Positions 9,807 through 20,126 of a stretch of DNA of 25,007 nucleotides are shown one piece after another. Under the pieces are notes generated by a model, which was not told the DNA's origin, made no database searches, and saw only the letters and a program-made list of their open reading frames with translations. The position numbers and the translations under genes were made by a program. This DNA comes from Carex sylvatica (Eukaryota > Streptophyta > Magnoliopsida > Poales > Cyperaceae). The stretch covers positions 1 to 25,007 of the forward strand of contig CAXKVR010000504.1 in NCBI GenBank assembly GCA_964058845.1, written 5' to 3'. Position 1 is the first letter of the stretch, and each line of letters starts with the position of its first letter.

Positions 9807-12800
9807 ATGCACCCGGGCCGTCGGAGCAACACCACCTCTGCCTCCGACCATCGTGTTTGGGTCCCACGGGGCACCGCTGAAACTCCAACTCCGTCCCATC
9901 CTGCACCTGCCCCCATTCCGCCCCCCGCCTCCGATCAACCGCGCAACAATCCACCAAACCCTAATCATGCTCCTCGCCATCGCTACAACCACCCCCGCAC
10001 CCGCACCCGCACCCGCTACAACAATTACAACCGTCCATCTCAACAGCCCACGCCTCCTCCTGCGGGGTCCACAATTGATGCCTCGTCAGCCTCTGTCGAG
10101 GGGGTCCCACAACTGGTGCAGGAGATCCAAGACAAGCTGGCGCGTGGGACTGTGGAGTGCATGATCTGCTATGACATGGTGCGCCGAACCGCCCCCATCT
10201 GGTCTTGCAACAGCTGCTTCTCCATCTTCCATCTTCCATGCGCGCGCAAGTGGGCCCGTTCGCCCTCCTCCATGGCAGATCCCATCACCGGTGGCTGGCG
10301 CTGCCCCGGCTGTCAGTCTGTCCAATCCCTTCCCTCTAAGGAGCTTTCGTACACTTGCTTCTGTGGCAGGCGCCGCGATCCACCGAATGATCTCTACCTC
10401 ACTCCTCACTCCTGTGGTGAACCGTGCGGTAATCCTCTTTACAAAACACAAAACACCGGTGAGGAAGGTACCAAAGATAAGGAAGCAGAGGAGGCAATGA
10501 AATGCCCCCATGTGTGTGTGCTTCAGTGCCACCCAGGACCATGCCCGCCTTGTAAGGCTTTTGCGCCAAGGCGGCCATGCCCTTGCGGGAAGAATATCCT
10601 GGCCCGGCGGTGCTCTGACCGAACGAGTCCTCTTTCTTGTGGCCAGCAGTGTGGCCGTTTACTGGAATGCGGCCGACACTTGTGTGAGAAGGTGTGCCAT
10701 ACAGGACCCTGTGAATCTTGCACAGTTCTTGTTGCGGCCTCCTGTTTCTGTGGGAAGAAAACTGAGATGGTTCTTTGTGGTGACATGGCTGTCAAAGGTG
10801 AATTGAAAGGGAATGATGGGGTTTTCTGCTGCAACTCAGTTTGTGGCCGGAACCTGGCTTGTGGGAACCACACTTGTGGTAACAGCTGCCATCCAGGTCC
10901 GTGCGGGGAGTGCGAATTGGTGCCAACAAAGATTAAAAACTGCCATTGTGGAAAGACGCAATTGAAGGAGTTGCGTGAGAGCTGCTTGGACCCCATCCCC
11001 ACATGTTCCGAAGTATGTGCTAAGGCACTTCCTTGCGGAACCCATTTTTGTAAGGACACTTGCCATGAAGGGGGCTGCCCTCCTTGTCTGGTCAAAGTTG
11101 TTCAGAGATGCCGCTGTGGGTTGTCAACCCGCAATGTTGAGTGCTACAAAGTCTCGGAAGCAAAGGAGGTGTTCCTATGCCCCAAGCCATGTGGCCGCAA
11201 GAAGAACTGTGGGAGGCATCGTTGCAATGAATCCTGCTGCCCCTTGTCACGAAACTCATCCCAGATGGATTTTATCGAGTGGGACCCGCACCAGTGTTCT
11301 ATGCAATGTGGAAAGAAGCTTCGGTGTGGGCAACACTCGTGCCAGGTTTTATGCCACAGTGGCCACTGCCCGCCTTGTCTTGAGACCACATTCACTGACT
11401 TGACATGTGCCTGTGGAAAGACCTCCATCCCGCCACCTGTCCCATGCGGGACCCCACCCCCTTCATGCACCCACCCTTGCATGGTCCCCCAACCGTGTGG
11501 CCACTTGGCAACCCACACTTGCCATTTTGGAGCCTGCCCTCCTTGCATTGTCCCAGTGCCTAAGGAGTGTATTGGAGGCCATGTTTTGTTGAAGAACATA
11601 CCATGTGGCTCAAAGGAGATCCGGTGTAACCATCTGTGTGGCAAGACACGTCGCTGCGGGTTACATGCGTGCGGCAGACCTTGCCATGCCCCTCCTTGTG
11701 ATGCAGAGTCTCCAGATTCTAGTTCTAGCTCAGAGTCGGACGAGGTGAAACACTCCTGCAACCAAGTTTGTGGTGCCCCGAGGATGGATTGCAAGCATAC
11801 ATGTGTTGCCCCATGCCACCCTGACATGCCTTGTCCCAATCTGAGGTGTCAATTTCCTGTCTCAATTACTTGTCTATGCGGAAGGATTAGTGCCTCTGTA
11901 CCGTGCTGTGCTGGCGGAAATGGTGAGGTTTCGTCATTTGAATTGAACTTTATTCAAAAGCTTCCTGTACCTCTCCATCCCCTCGAAACAAATGGGAAGC
12001 GAGTTCCACTTGGTCACAGAAAACTTGCCTGTGATGAAGATTGTGCGAAGCTGGAAAGGAGGAAGGCTCTTGCTGATGCATTTGACATAACCCCTCCAAA
12101 CCTGGATGGTCTACACATAGGTGACAACTCAGCCGCCGTGTCAGAGTTGATCTCGGATTTCATGCGAAGAGATGCCAAATGGGTTATTTCTATAGAGGAG
12201 AGGTGTAAGTTTCTAGTTCTTGGGAAATCGAAAGGATCTAGCTCGGTTAGTGGTAGTAGCTCTATGCGAGTGCATGTCTTTTGCAGCATGTTGAAGGAAA
12301 AAAGAGATGTGGTAAGGGTTATAGCTGAGAGGTGGAAGCTCTCTGTGCATGCAGCTGGGTGGGAGCCCAAACGGTTTCTGGTTGTACATGCTACTCCCAA
12401 GTCTAAGGCACCTCAGAGGATTTTGGGGTTGCGACCAGGTATGCCAGTGACAGCTCATCCACCGATTTTTGACCCACTGGTCGATATGGACCCACGATTG
12501 GTTGTGGCAATGTTGGACCTGCCACGGGAGGCTGATGTTAGTTCACTGGTGCTGAGGTTTGGAGGTGAGTGCGAACTGATTTGGCTAAATGACAGGAATG
12601 CTCTTACCATTTTTACTGAGCCGGCTCGGGCTGCTACTGCTCTGAGGCGACTGGATTATGGGTCTGCTTATCATGGAGCAGTTGTGGTAACGGCAACCAG
12701 CTCTGGGTTAGTATCTGGCACAGTTACTGGAATGGGAATGGGAGGGAGTGGTGTTGGTAGGAGTGTTACTAATCCATGGAAAAAGGCCCTCGTTTCTGAT

Positions 12801-13067
12801 CCGAATCCATGGGGTGACAGCGTGTCAGTGGTGGATTCAGTTGGTGATTTGACAAGGCCAGTTCGGCTTGTGAATGAAGCGGCCCCTGTGCCAACTTTGA
12901 CTAATCGGTGGAAGGTTCTTGGGTCTGATTTGGGTTCAAATAGGATAAATAATGCATCTGTGATTGAAGTCAATAAAGGTGAGGAGGGTTCTTCAAGGGG
13001 TGGAAATAAACAAGAGGTGGCTGAAGAAGTGGCGGATGATTGGGAGAAGGCATATGAAGAAGAATGA
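9807..13067 (+). CDS. NFXL1: NF-X1-type zinc-finger protein (NFXL1)
   Basis: One uninterrupted exon encodes 1086 aa. The N-terminus (1-110) is proline-rich and basic, with an RTRTRTRTR run (about 64-70). A RING/PHD-like finger spans 118-169 (CMIC, then CNSC, HLPCARKW and CPGC). About nine NF-X1 fingers of the CG-x3-CGxHxC-x3-CHxGxC-x2-C type lie between 203 and 681; CGRHLCEKVCHTGPCESC is a typical example. One finger (459-480) ends in an irregular CC instead of CH. A CDEDCAKLERR segment (742-752) leads into an R3H-like region (about 780-865). The C-terminal 220 residues are poorly conserved in appearance and end acidic. Plant NFXL1 is a nuclear factor controlling salt, osmotic and defence responses; the RING-like finger suggests ubiquitin-ligase activity. 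Length is close to Arabidopsis NFXL1 (about 1190). The chosen ATG is the first in frame, after a CT-rich leader. Confidence 0.95.
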   Translation: MHPGRRSNTTSASDHRVWVPRGTAETPTPSHPAPAPIPPPASDQPRNNPPNPNHAPRHRYNHPRTRTRTRYNNYNRPSQQPTPPPAGSTIDASSASVEGVPQLVQEIQDKLARGTVECMICYDMVRRTAPIWSCNSCFSIFHLPCARKWARSPSSMADPITGGWRCPGCQSVQSLPSKELSYTCFCGRRRDPPNDLYLTPHSCGEPCGNPLYKTQNTGEEGTKDKEAEEAMKCPHVCVLQCHPGPCPPCKAFAPRRPCPCGKNILARRCSDRTSPLSCGQQCGRLLECGRHLCEKVCHTGPCESCTVLVAASCFCGKKTEMVLCGDMAVKGELKGNDGVFCCNSVCGRNLACGNHTCGNSCHPGPCGECELVPTKIKNCHCGKTQLKELRESCLDPIPTCSEVCAKALPCGTHFCKDTCHEGGCPPCLVKVVQRCRCGLSTRNVECYKVSEAKEVFLCPKPCGRKKNCGRHRCNESCCPLSRNSSQMDFIEWDPHQCSMQCGKKLRCGQHSCQVLCHSGHCPPCLETTFTDLTCACGKTSIPPPVPCGTPPPSCTHPCMVPQPCGHLATHTCHFGACPPCIVPVPKECIGGHVLLKNIPCGSKEIRCNHLCGKTRRCGLHACGRPCHAPPCDAESPDSSSSSESDEVKHSCNQVCGAPRMDCKHTCVAPCHPDMPCPNLRCQFPVSITCLCGRISASVPCCAGGNGEVSSFELNFIQKLPVPLHPLETNGKRVPLGHRKLACDEDCAKLERRKALADAFDITPPNLDGLHIGDNSAAVSELISDFMRRDAKWVISIEERCKFLVLGKSKGSSSVSGSSSMRVHVFCSMLKEKRDVVRVIAERWKLSVHAAGWEPKRFLVVHATPKSKAPQRILGLRPGMPVTAHPPIFDPLVDMDPRLVVAMLDLPREADVSSLVLRFGGECELIWLNDRNALTIFTEPARAATALRRLDYGSAYHGAVVVTATSSGLVSGTVTGMGMGGSGVGRSVTNPWKKALVSDPNPWGDSVSVVDSVGDLTRPVRLVNEAAPVPTLTNRWKVLGSDLGSNRINNASVIEVNKGEEGSSRGGNKQEVAEEVADDWEKAYEEE

Positions 13068-15277
13068 AGGATAAAAAGCTTCTTTTTTTTCTTTTTTTTT
13101 AAAAGCCTCGATATAGTAGGGTTTTAATGAATCTTTGCCAAGCTTACAAATATTTCTATATGCTTGGCTTAAAGTTACTATTCGGAGTACCCTCTCTATA
13201 AGAATTTTGCTGGTACTTGGAATTTTAGTTTCCTTGTTTCTAAGAGTTAAAGCTGCTAGCTGCTTATTTTTTGCAGCTTAAGGTAAAATCACAGTGCATC
13301 TGGAAGAAGTTTGTTGAAATTTTGTCTTGCTCATTTCTATGTTTCAACCTGTGCTGTTATTTGGCCAGTGCTCTTTACATGTTCATTAAGTGGTCATTTG
13401 GTAGATCCTTTGTGAGCCGACCAATTTCCACACCAACTTTACCCACCTTTCATAGCTTCTCTTCATTCTCTCTGATACCGTCTTCCAAGGTGAATTGATG
13501 CGCAGACCAAGAAGGGTTCAGATAGAAGCAATCACCCTGGTCTATTAAGTTCTCCAATGTGAAGTTAATAGTTTCCTTATCTTTTTTAACAGATAACTTC
13601 CTCTTGATTATTCTATACAAAGAGGAAATGTGATATATTTTATTGCTTTAATTGATACTGTTGGTTTATCTGTTATCTGATTCACCTTATAAGCTTTGAT
13701 CTTTTGTCCTAATTGTTAGGTGAAACTTATTTTATTTTCTCTAATTCCGGTTATATTTTTCTTACCATCCTTCTCACACTTTCTCAGTAAAATGTCTTTC
13801 AAGCTACTGAAACGGGTTTTTATGCACTGAAAAGTCTGAAATTGAACCCACAGCGCAGTGGATTGGTACACAATTTGTTAACAGAGAAAGTGCAATACAT
13901 AGTCATCTTTAGTCCATAAATTGGAGAGGAACCTAACCATATTTTTATCATTTACTTTGAGAAGCTAAAATTTGAATTAACTGTCAAAAAAAATGAATGT
14001 GTAAGATTTGAGGGCTTTTTTGTATTTTTGTGCTTGTCAAAATTTACCAAACGATAGCATCATCCAATTATTTAAGAGCATGTGTTTTGCGGTAGACTGG
14101 TATCAGAATGAAACAGGTGCAAAATATGTTTTAGCTTGAATTATGTTAAAGTAGGGGCTATTTAGCATAAAATACATCTCTAACATTGTCAGTCCTTTCT
14201 GAAGAATTTCAAAACCCCCGTACAGTTATTGGTATGAATTGCTATGCTAGGATTTCCATTGATGAAAGCATTGCATTAAAATTGTAGGTATGATCAGCAA
14301 AGCTGGTATAGCCGTATAGGTAAGCCAAGCACCGTTTTCTTTTCCCTTCATCATTTACCTGATGTTTTCTGATTTTCTGCCATGGATATCATGTAGTGTT
14401 AGGATTACTGGTTCAGTCTGGGATGCTCAAATTTTAATGATTTGTTCAGCAGATTTGGCATCGTGCTGTAATTTTGATCTTTTTTAGGGTTAGATCAGTG
14501 AGAATTGAAAAGGTTTGTCAGAATGACTAGATTTTTCAGGTTTTTGTTTATTGAGGTTTTAGAGGGGCCAGTGACTTTTAAAGGCAATGTGGTTAGCAAA
14601 CCAGGCACATGTTTGATTTGGTCCAACCGACGCCTGTTTGATGTATGTCAGAGATGTACAAGATACCATAACCTAGCTCAAATGAGGAAAGACGGCCAGA
14701 CGGGAGTCAGTTTTTAATTTGGGTCTCTTTTGCAATTTTTGATGTTTGAGGGTTTTTAAATTGAGGCCACTTTTTAATTGAAAGAACATTTAAATTAATT
14801 TCAACCGTTCCATTAATCAAGGTAATGAATGCTGCCTGTTTACATGGTTTCTCAACGACTTAATATGAGATAGAAGAGGAATACAATTTAAACATCCATT
14901 ACTACAAACAGAGCAGTACTGAGAGCACGAGCATGCACAGATAGATTGCATCACCTTAATGACAAATTCAAATCAATGTAACACATGCAATTAGTCACCC
15001 CTTGCCAAAACCGATGATAAATTTCAAAAGCTGGAAAGTTTTGTTGAAAGACTAAACCCACAAATTACCATCATGGAAGGAAAAACTACAAACATTTTCA
15101 AAACCTGTAACTGGGTTACCCCAACCTCAACACTAGCTATATAATCTAAACAACACTGACTTCATCAGTGCTGATGAAAGCTCTAAGAATGTCTATCACA
15201 AGTTTCTACAAGCTTTGCAGTAGTGTTTCACTATGTACATGACACGAAGCTTTATATCTTAGTGTAAATTTAGATAT
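13068..15277. other. Intergenic DNA between convergent genes
   Basis: NFXL1 ends at 13067 (+) and the RING gene ends at 15278 (-), so both 3' UTRs lie here. The only open frames are short (75 aa at 13271-13498 and 70 aa at 14505-14717), with no family signature. I see no transposon termini and no RNA gene. Confidence 0.45.
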
Positions 15278-18200
15278 TCATGGAGTTTCAGAGCCCTTGA
15301 GAATGTTGTACTTGCAAAGCGGACAGGTTGCATGGATCCGAAGCCACTTGATAATGCATGTAGAATGGAAGTGATGATTGCATGGAAGTGCAGAGAGCTC
15401 CGTACCATCTTCATATGTTGCGAGACAAATGCAACATTCCTACAAAAGATCAATTGAAAATGAGAAGGATAACCCACTATTAATACTTGGTATGGAGAAA
15501 AAGACTAATTTCTGAAAATAAAAGGAAGATTTACCGCATCTTCTCGAAGAAGAATGCGTTCACCAGTTGATGTCCCGTTGTTATTCAGAATAGGAACCAT
15601 TACCCCCTCGTCAGCTGATTTTTCTCCAGTCTCAGATGATTCAGTGTACTTGTATCTTGGAAGTATGCCAAGGTCTGCATCTGATGCACCATCCTGCTAT
15701 TTTCGATAAACAGTAAAATTCGAATAATAAAAATGAAGCACACTGAACTACAAGTTGTTTAACTATGATAGTTTCATGCATTCACTTCCTGGCTTTGGCC
15801 GACACCACACTTGTTGAACAAAGACCAGCAGGTACAACATAGCATTTTATTTTTATTTTTCTTTTTCTTTCACCTTATGCCCTTTTTTAGCTAATCTCCA
15901 GGCTTAACTATCCAATTATAAAGTTAAACAATTAAGTTGTTACCAAAATAAAAAAATAAAAAGCATCCTTATTGGGACCAAAAGAATGTACAGGTATTGG
16001 ATGATTAGCACAATCTGAGGATAAAGTTCCTACCTGGCCAGCAAAAGCATAAAGAAGGGCGATAACACAAGGCAGACAACAACAGAGGGCAATTCCAATA
16101 AAGCATGCTAGTGCCACACAAAATACAGCAAAGAATACATCGAATGATAGAAATATAACCGTAACCCTGTCAAAGATCAGATACTTAACATGATCAACCA
16201 AATTTGAAAAACTTCCAAAATAGTACATGCTTTCCCAGAAAATTAAAAACAGGCAAGCAACATCATCATGGAGCTTGATTAGTTGATTGCCCCTAATAAT
16301 AATTGCACTTGGACCAAGGTAACCTAAAATCACCCACAGGAGCACAACTCATGATTTGGTACAGACATTCCCAATCACAGGTGGCCGGTGACCCAGTATG
16401 GTGGAACCGCCACTCCAGTGAAGAAGAGAAATTTCATAGATTTTATACTCACAACCCTAGTTTTCACTTTGTATACTGCCACTCCGGTGACCCAGTATGG
16501 TGGAACCGCCACTCCAGTAAAGTTTGTATTGGCTTATGATTTGTTGATAAGTAAATAACTTGCTCTGTTGTCAAGCATGTGACAGACAACATGGAGCACG
16601 TTTTATTGACTTGTCACACTGTGTAACACAGTCGTAATAAAAAGATTTTCGATATATTATTAAATATCACACCAATTGTTACACACATTTACTTATCAGT
16701 ATTGATCCATTTGTTATTATGTTTTCCATAAATATCTTATTTCATTCCAACTTAAAGAGTTCTGAGTCTCATATTTTATTCATCATACAAAGGACATTGA
16801 GGCTTTCTTCTAAGTAAATTTACTTTCTTTCAACTCTAAGAGTTAAAAGTTTCTTTTTACTATAGGAGACAACCTCAGTACCTTCATTTTTTTGTTTTCC
16901 TTTTCTATTGATGCAATATATTTCTCTTAGTTAATAGAGTTTTAAACTTTTAATCTATTCTTTTCTTGTATCTCAGTGAAACTATGTGGCTTCTCATTTA
17001 GATCTGTTGGCTACACAAACATTCATAAAAAGAAAACACATCACAGAGAATATGTTACAGTTTAGTTCTACAGCATTGGGGTTGGTCCTGGTGAGAAATT
17101 ATTTAGTGTCACAACAGTGGGGTCAGTACTGCACATGAATCTCTACTAATGCAAGGGATTAAACCTCGATTGCCCTTCGTCATCTCTCAAAGTGAAAAAA
17201 TGTCTACCATTTAGAACCAAAACAGCTTTTTTATCACATGGGGAGGGTATGGATTCACTTGAATAAAAATACAAGAAATTCATTTTTGTTTGTCACATTT
17301 ATAAAATAAAATCCAAAGATCCAGCTAGATTCGACCTCCCGGAATACTAGGTAGTTGCTATTTCTGACAATTTTGAATTTGGGCGCCGGAATATAGTTAA
17401 TGAGGTATCCGTTTTTCTAAAGGCGACCAACTCATATAGTTCCTAATACCATGTAGTATATGATTGTACCATAGCAAAGTTTGGTATGTACCGAACTGAA
17501 ATGTGAGTGTTACCAGTAAAGCCTAGGAGCACTCTCCATGAGCTGATCACCACCTGATGCAACCCAGTAAAAGCCAATTACCCACCAAAAGAATGACACT
17601 GTCGTATTGATAGACTCGCATTTCTTCACATAACTGTAAAACCAAGCCACTGTCCATCAGTCCATTATCCATAGTTGTAGACATATCTAAATGCATCAAG
17701 CAATTATAAAAGAAACAGTATTTCTTTTGCTTTTTATGTGTACAATAAACAACATTAATTCTGACCGCTCATTTTTAGGCCAAAATTTATGCATCACAAA
17801 ATGTGACCTCTTCCATTAATTAAAGCTGATGGTTATATAATGGGGAATTTGGTTCCATGCCACTCCAAAATGGTGAATTTAGAAAAATGCCACCCCAAAA
17901 TTTCTGTTTTGCTAAATGCCACTCCAAATCACATTTATTAAGAAAATTGCCACAAATACCAAATTTTTATACATTTGTAATAAAAAATAAACATAATATG
18001 TTGTATTTTGAGTAGTATTTTTGTATATTCCAAAAATACCCTCACGGTAACCCATTAAGTCCGATCCGATCCAAAAAAACGTCAAAAGAATTCATCTTAT
18101 CAATACGTCTCCTCACCCTCACCCGTCTCCTCTCTTCATCTCCACCATACCTGATCCGATCCAAAAGAATTTGCTTCCAAGGGAGACAGTGCCACGGAGA

Positions 18201-19332
18201 GGAGGAGAGGAGGCAAGGTTTAGGTGTTGTTCTTCCAAAGGGGACAATTCCAAGAAGTCTCTAATGCTGCTCTCTCGGTACCTTTTTGGGTGTTGTTCGT
18301 CCACTAGCTCTTTCAAAGCTCCCACCTTCTCATCCATAGAGAATCCATGGATGCTTGCCATGGAGATCCTTTCCTCGGAACCAAGCACAGCTTGGTGCAC
18401 CAAGCTTCTGTATGTCCCATTACTAAGCACCTCCATGTGGTCCCCCAAATGCACGTGCACTGGTTGCCACGTGTCACCATTGTTGTGGCTTATTTCTAGT
18501 CCGTAATCAGAGTGTGCTGATAGACCAAGTTTGAAATTCTGAGATGTGTTTTTATTGGGGTAGTAACTTAGGGCCATAAGTTGCATTTGGTTCTCTAATT
18601 TTTCAAGGCTATTTCGGTCAGTTCACTTCTATTGTAAATTGTTTATTTAAAATTATACATTCATATGGTATTTGTGGCAATTTTCTTAATAAATGTGATT
18701 TGGAGTGGCATTTAACAAAACACAAAGTTTGGGGTGGCATTTTTCTAAATTCCCCGTTTTGGAGTGGCATGGATCCAATTTCCCCTTATATAATGCCAAT
18801 TCCATGGCACTTGCAAATTTCTAGCTACATAAATTTGTTACTTAAAAATTAAGAGGAAAAAGATGAACCTGCGGGATTCATGTTCCTCTTCACTATCTTC
18901 ATCCTCTGAATCATCACTGGTACTCTCCTCCAAACCTAGCCGACCCCTACTTCGCCGTCTCCTGAACTCGGCCCACACCAGCACCACATGCACCAGGCAC
19001 TGGAGCCCATACCCCGCAATCCAAACCCTTATTGGCGTCTCAGGCTTCTCATCTCCAGTTGCTGCCAGCACGGCAAACGCAATAGCCACAAACGCCACAT
19101 TCCATGCTATATCAAGCGCCACCACAGGCCGAGAGTGAGCCCAGTCGGCTCGCCGCCTCTCCAGTTGTTGAGCTGCCGTTTCTCGGACAAGCATCGATGG
19201 GCCCCGCCGGCCAGAGGCTCGGCCCAGCAATTCCGCCAAACGACTCGTCCGAGCGAGTTGGGTCGGGCCCCGGTTAGACCGGAGGAGAGGCTCGGGCGAA
19301 CCAGACCGGGTCGAGGAATCTTCGTCTGCCAT
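15278..19332 (-). CDS. RING-H2 membrane E3 ubiquitin ligase (At1g12760-like)
   Basis: Joined from five exons on the - strand: 19332-18869, 17633-17514, 16166-16034, 15693-15535 and 15439-15278. All introns are GT-AG, frames join exactly, and the product is 345 aa. A disordered N-terminus carries the family's [31 protein letters not shown] block (45-71). Hydrophobic segments follow at about 72-92, 101-121, 167-181 and 196-238, the last containing [14 protein letters not shown] and CCCLPC. An acidic/serine stretch (135-152) sits between the second and third. The C-terminal RING-H2 finger (294-334) has Cys-x2-Cys, [10 protein letters not shown] and CPLC, so all eight zinc ligands are present. 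The family consists of membrane E3 ligases. It is slightly shorter than relatives (about 370-410 aa). Intron 1 (1235 bp) has been enlarged by a 944-bp MULE. The ATG at 19332 is preferred over one 14 codons upstream because MADEDSS matches the family's start. Confidence 0.93.
16167..17513 (-). other. Long intron 2 of the RING gene
   Basis: This 1347-bp AT-rich intron has donor GTAACA and acceptor TGACAG. It contains the 35-bp direct duplication at 16385-16518. I found no transposon termini or RNA gene in the rest. Confidence 0.7.
16385..16518. repeat. Perfect 35-bp direct repeat in intron 2
   Basis: Positions 16385-16419 and 16484-16518 are identical over 35 bp (beginning CCGGTGACCCAGTATGG, ending CGCCACTCCAGT) and lie 99 bp apart. 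The copy is GC-rich within an AT-rich intron. A shorter GCCACTCC-GTGA junction precedes the second copy. Perfect identity suggests a recent duplication. Confidence 0.9.
17842..18785 (-). mobile_element. Pack-MULE-like element with captured dioxygenase fragment
   Basis: The element is 944 bp long. Its terminal inverted repeats are 17842-17960 and 18667-18785, 119 bp each, differing at 7 positions by hand alignment. It is flanked by a perfect 9-bp target duplication, TTATATAAT (17833-17841 and 18786-18794). It encodes no transposase. Between the arms is a fragment of a 2-oxoglutarate-dependent dioxygenase gene on the - strand, the same strand as the host RING gene. TGCCAC motifs recur at 17857, 17887, 17916 and 17947. 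Long terminal repeats, a 9-bp duplication and a captured gene piece together define a Pack-MULE. Without it and one copy of the duplication, intron 1 would be about 282 bp. Confidence 0.9.
18119..18586 (-). pseudogene. Captured 2-oxoglutarate/Fe(II) dioxygenase fragment
   Basis: The open frame of 155 codons lies wholly inside the Pack-MULE. Residues 1-113 are plainly from a plant 2OG/Fe(II) oxygenase: [17 protein letters not shown] with the His-x-Asp iron ligands (25, 27), [20 protein letters not shown] with the second iron His (64), RISMAS with the 2OG-binding Arg and Ser (73, 75), and [21 protein letters not shown]. Full-length enzymes are about 330-370 aa. The N-terminal half of the jelly-roll fold is missing. 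Two segments also appear deleted in frame: after HSDYG (the usual ITILLQ-type strand and loop) and before VHLGDH. Residues 114-155 have no likeness to the family. The frame stays open about 12 codons upstream of the ATG. I expect no enzyme activity; it may be transcribed inside the host intron. Confidence 0.85.
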
Positions 19333-19710
19333 CAGGAAGCGAAGAGATCGTCGATAGGGGATTAAATTCAAAATGATTTCTAAGAGGGGAAACTAGATGG
19401 AGTGTAAATAGAAGAGAACTATGGGGGTTGAGATGCAAAGATGAATAGTCGATTGGAGACTGGAGGAGCTCCAGTTTGTTCTCTTACGAGATTTAATGAG
19501 TTTGACTGTTGGTTCCTTCTGTTGTGTCATGGTTCTTCGGTGTTTGAGTCGAGAAGTCGCTGAATGCGAGAATGGTAGATGGATGAGAAGTTAGATTCTT
19601 TGTTACGAGTTCCTGTCAGAAGTCCCTGTTACGAATGGTGGTTGGACCCACAAACGTATTATAATACTCTTTGATTTGCCGCGATCATTGTTTCTCCATC
19701 TACTCCTGTT
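19333..19710 (-). other. Upstream region of the RING gene
   Basis: This should contain the 5' UTR and promoter of the RING gene. A perfect palindrome, GTATTATAATAC, at 19656-19667 could serve as a TATA element about 325 bp upstream of the ATG, but its distance and the transcription start are unverified. Confidence 0.35.
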
Positions 19711-19719
19711 ATAAATGAA

Positions 19720-20126
19720 GAGTAAGGCTAGGGGGTTATGGATTGTACAGAGAGTTACAGTGCTACGGCTCAATATTTAACTTTTTAAAATTCTAACGGT
19801 CGATTCGAACCATTTATCTTGTTCTCCATATTAATATGTGTTTGGAAATCAAATTTTACATTATTTTGAAAAAATTTACTATTTTTTTAAATAGGTAGAA
19901 AATCACTTGATCTAAAAAATTATGCACCATTCAGATATTTAATTTTCTAACTATCTAAAATAATAGTAAAAAAAATTTCAAAAAATATAAAATTTGGTCT
20001 CTAAATACATATTAATATGAAGAACAAGATTAACAGTTCGGATCGACCATTAAAATTTTAAAAACTCGAATGTTAAATCGTAGCACTGTAGTTCTCTATG
20101 CAACCCATAGCACCTTAGCCTTACTC
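19720..20126. mobile_element. Fold-back MULE-type MITE, 407 bp
   Basis: The element starts GAGTAAGGCTAGG and ends with the near-complement (CCTTAGCCTTACTC). It is flanked by a perfect 9-bp target duplication, ATAAATGAA (19711-19719 and 20127-20135). The two arms form one long imperfect palindrome meeting near 19923, sharing ACAGTGCTACG, AAATTCTAACGGTCGAT-like and CATATTAATATG words. Arm sequences (TTCTAAC...GATC, CTACCTAT, AAATCACTTGAT) also match the element at 3462-3849, so the two are one family. It lies about 390 bp upstream of the RING start codon and may overlap its promoter. Confidence 0.82.

Noticed and set aside
10523..11839. Long - strand open frames opposite NFXL1
   Set aside because: They are shadows of the Cys-rich + strand coding sequence, whose complement reads as His/Gln/Pro/Trp-rich nonsense.
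14505..14717. 70-codon open frame between NFXL1 and the RING gene
   Set aside because: It has no domain, no splice partner and no support beyond chance for an AT-rich region.
15932..16345. 137-codon - strand frame with its own ATG
   Set aside because: Only 16166-16034 is exon (exon 3 of the RING gene). The upstream part reads through intron 2, and the downstream part runs past the GT donor.
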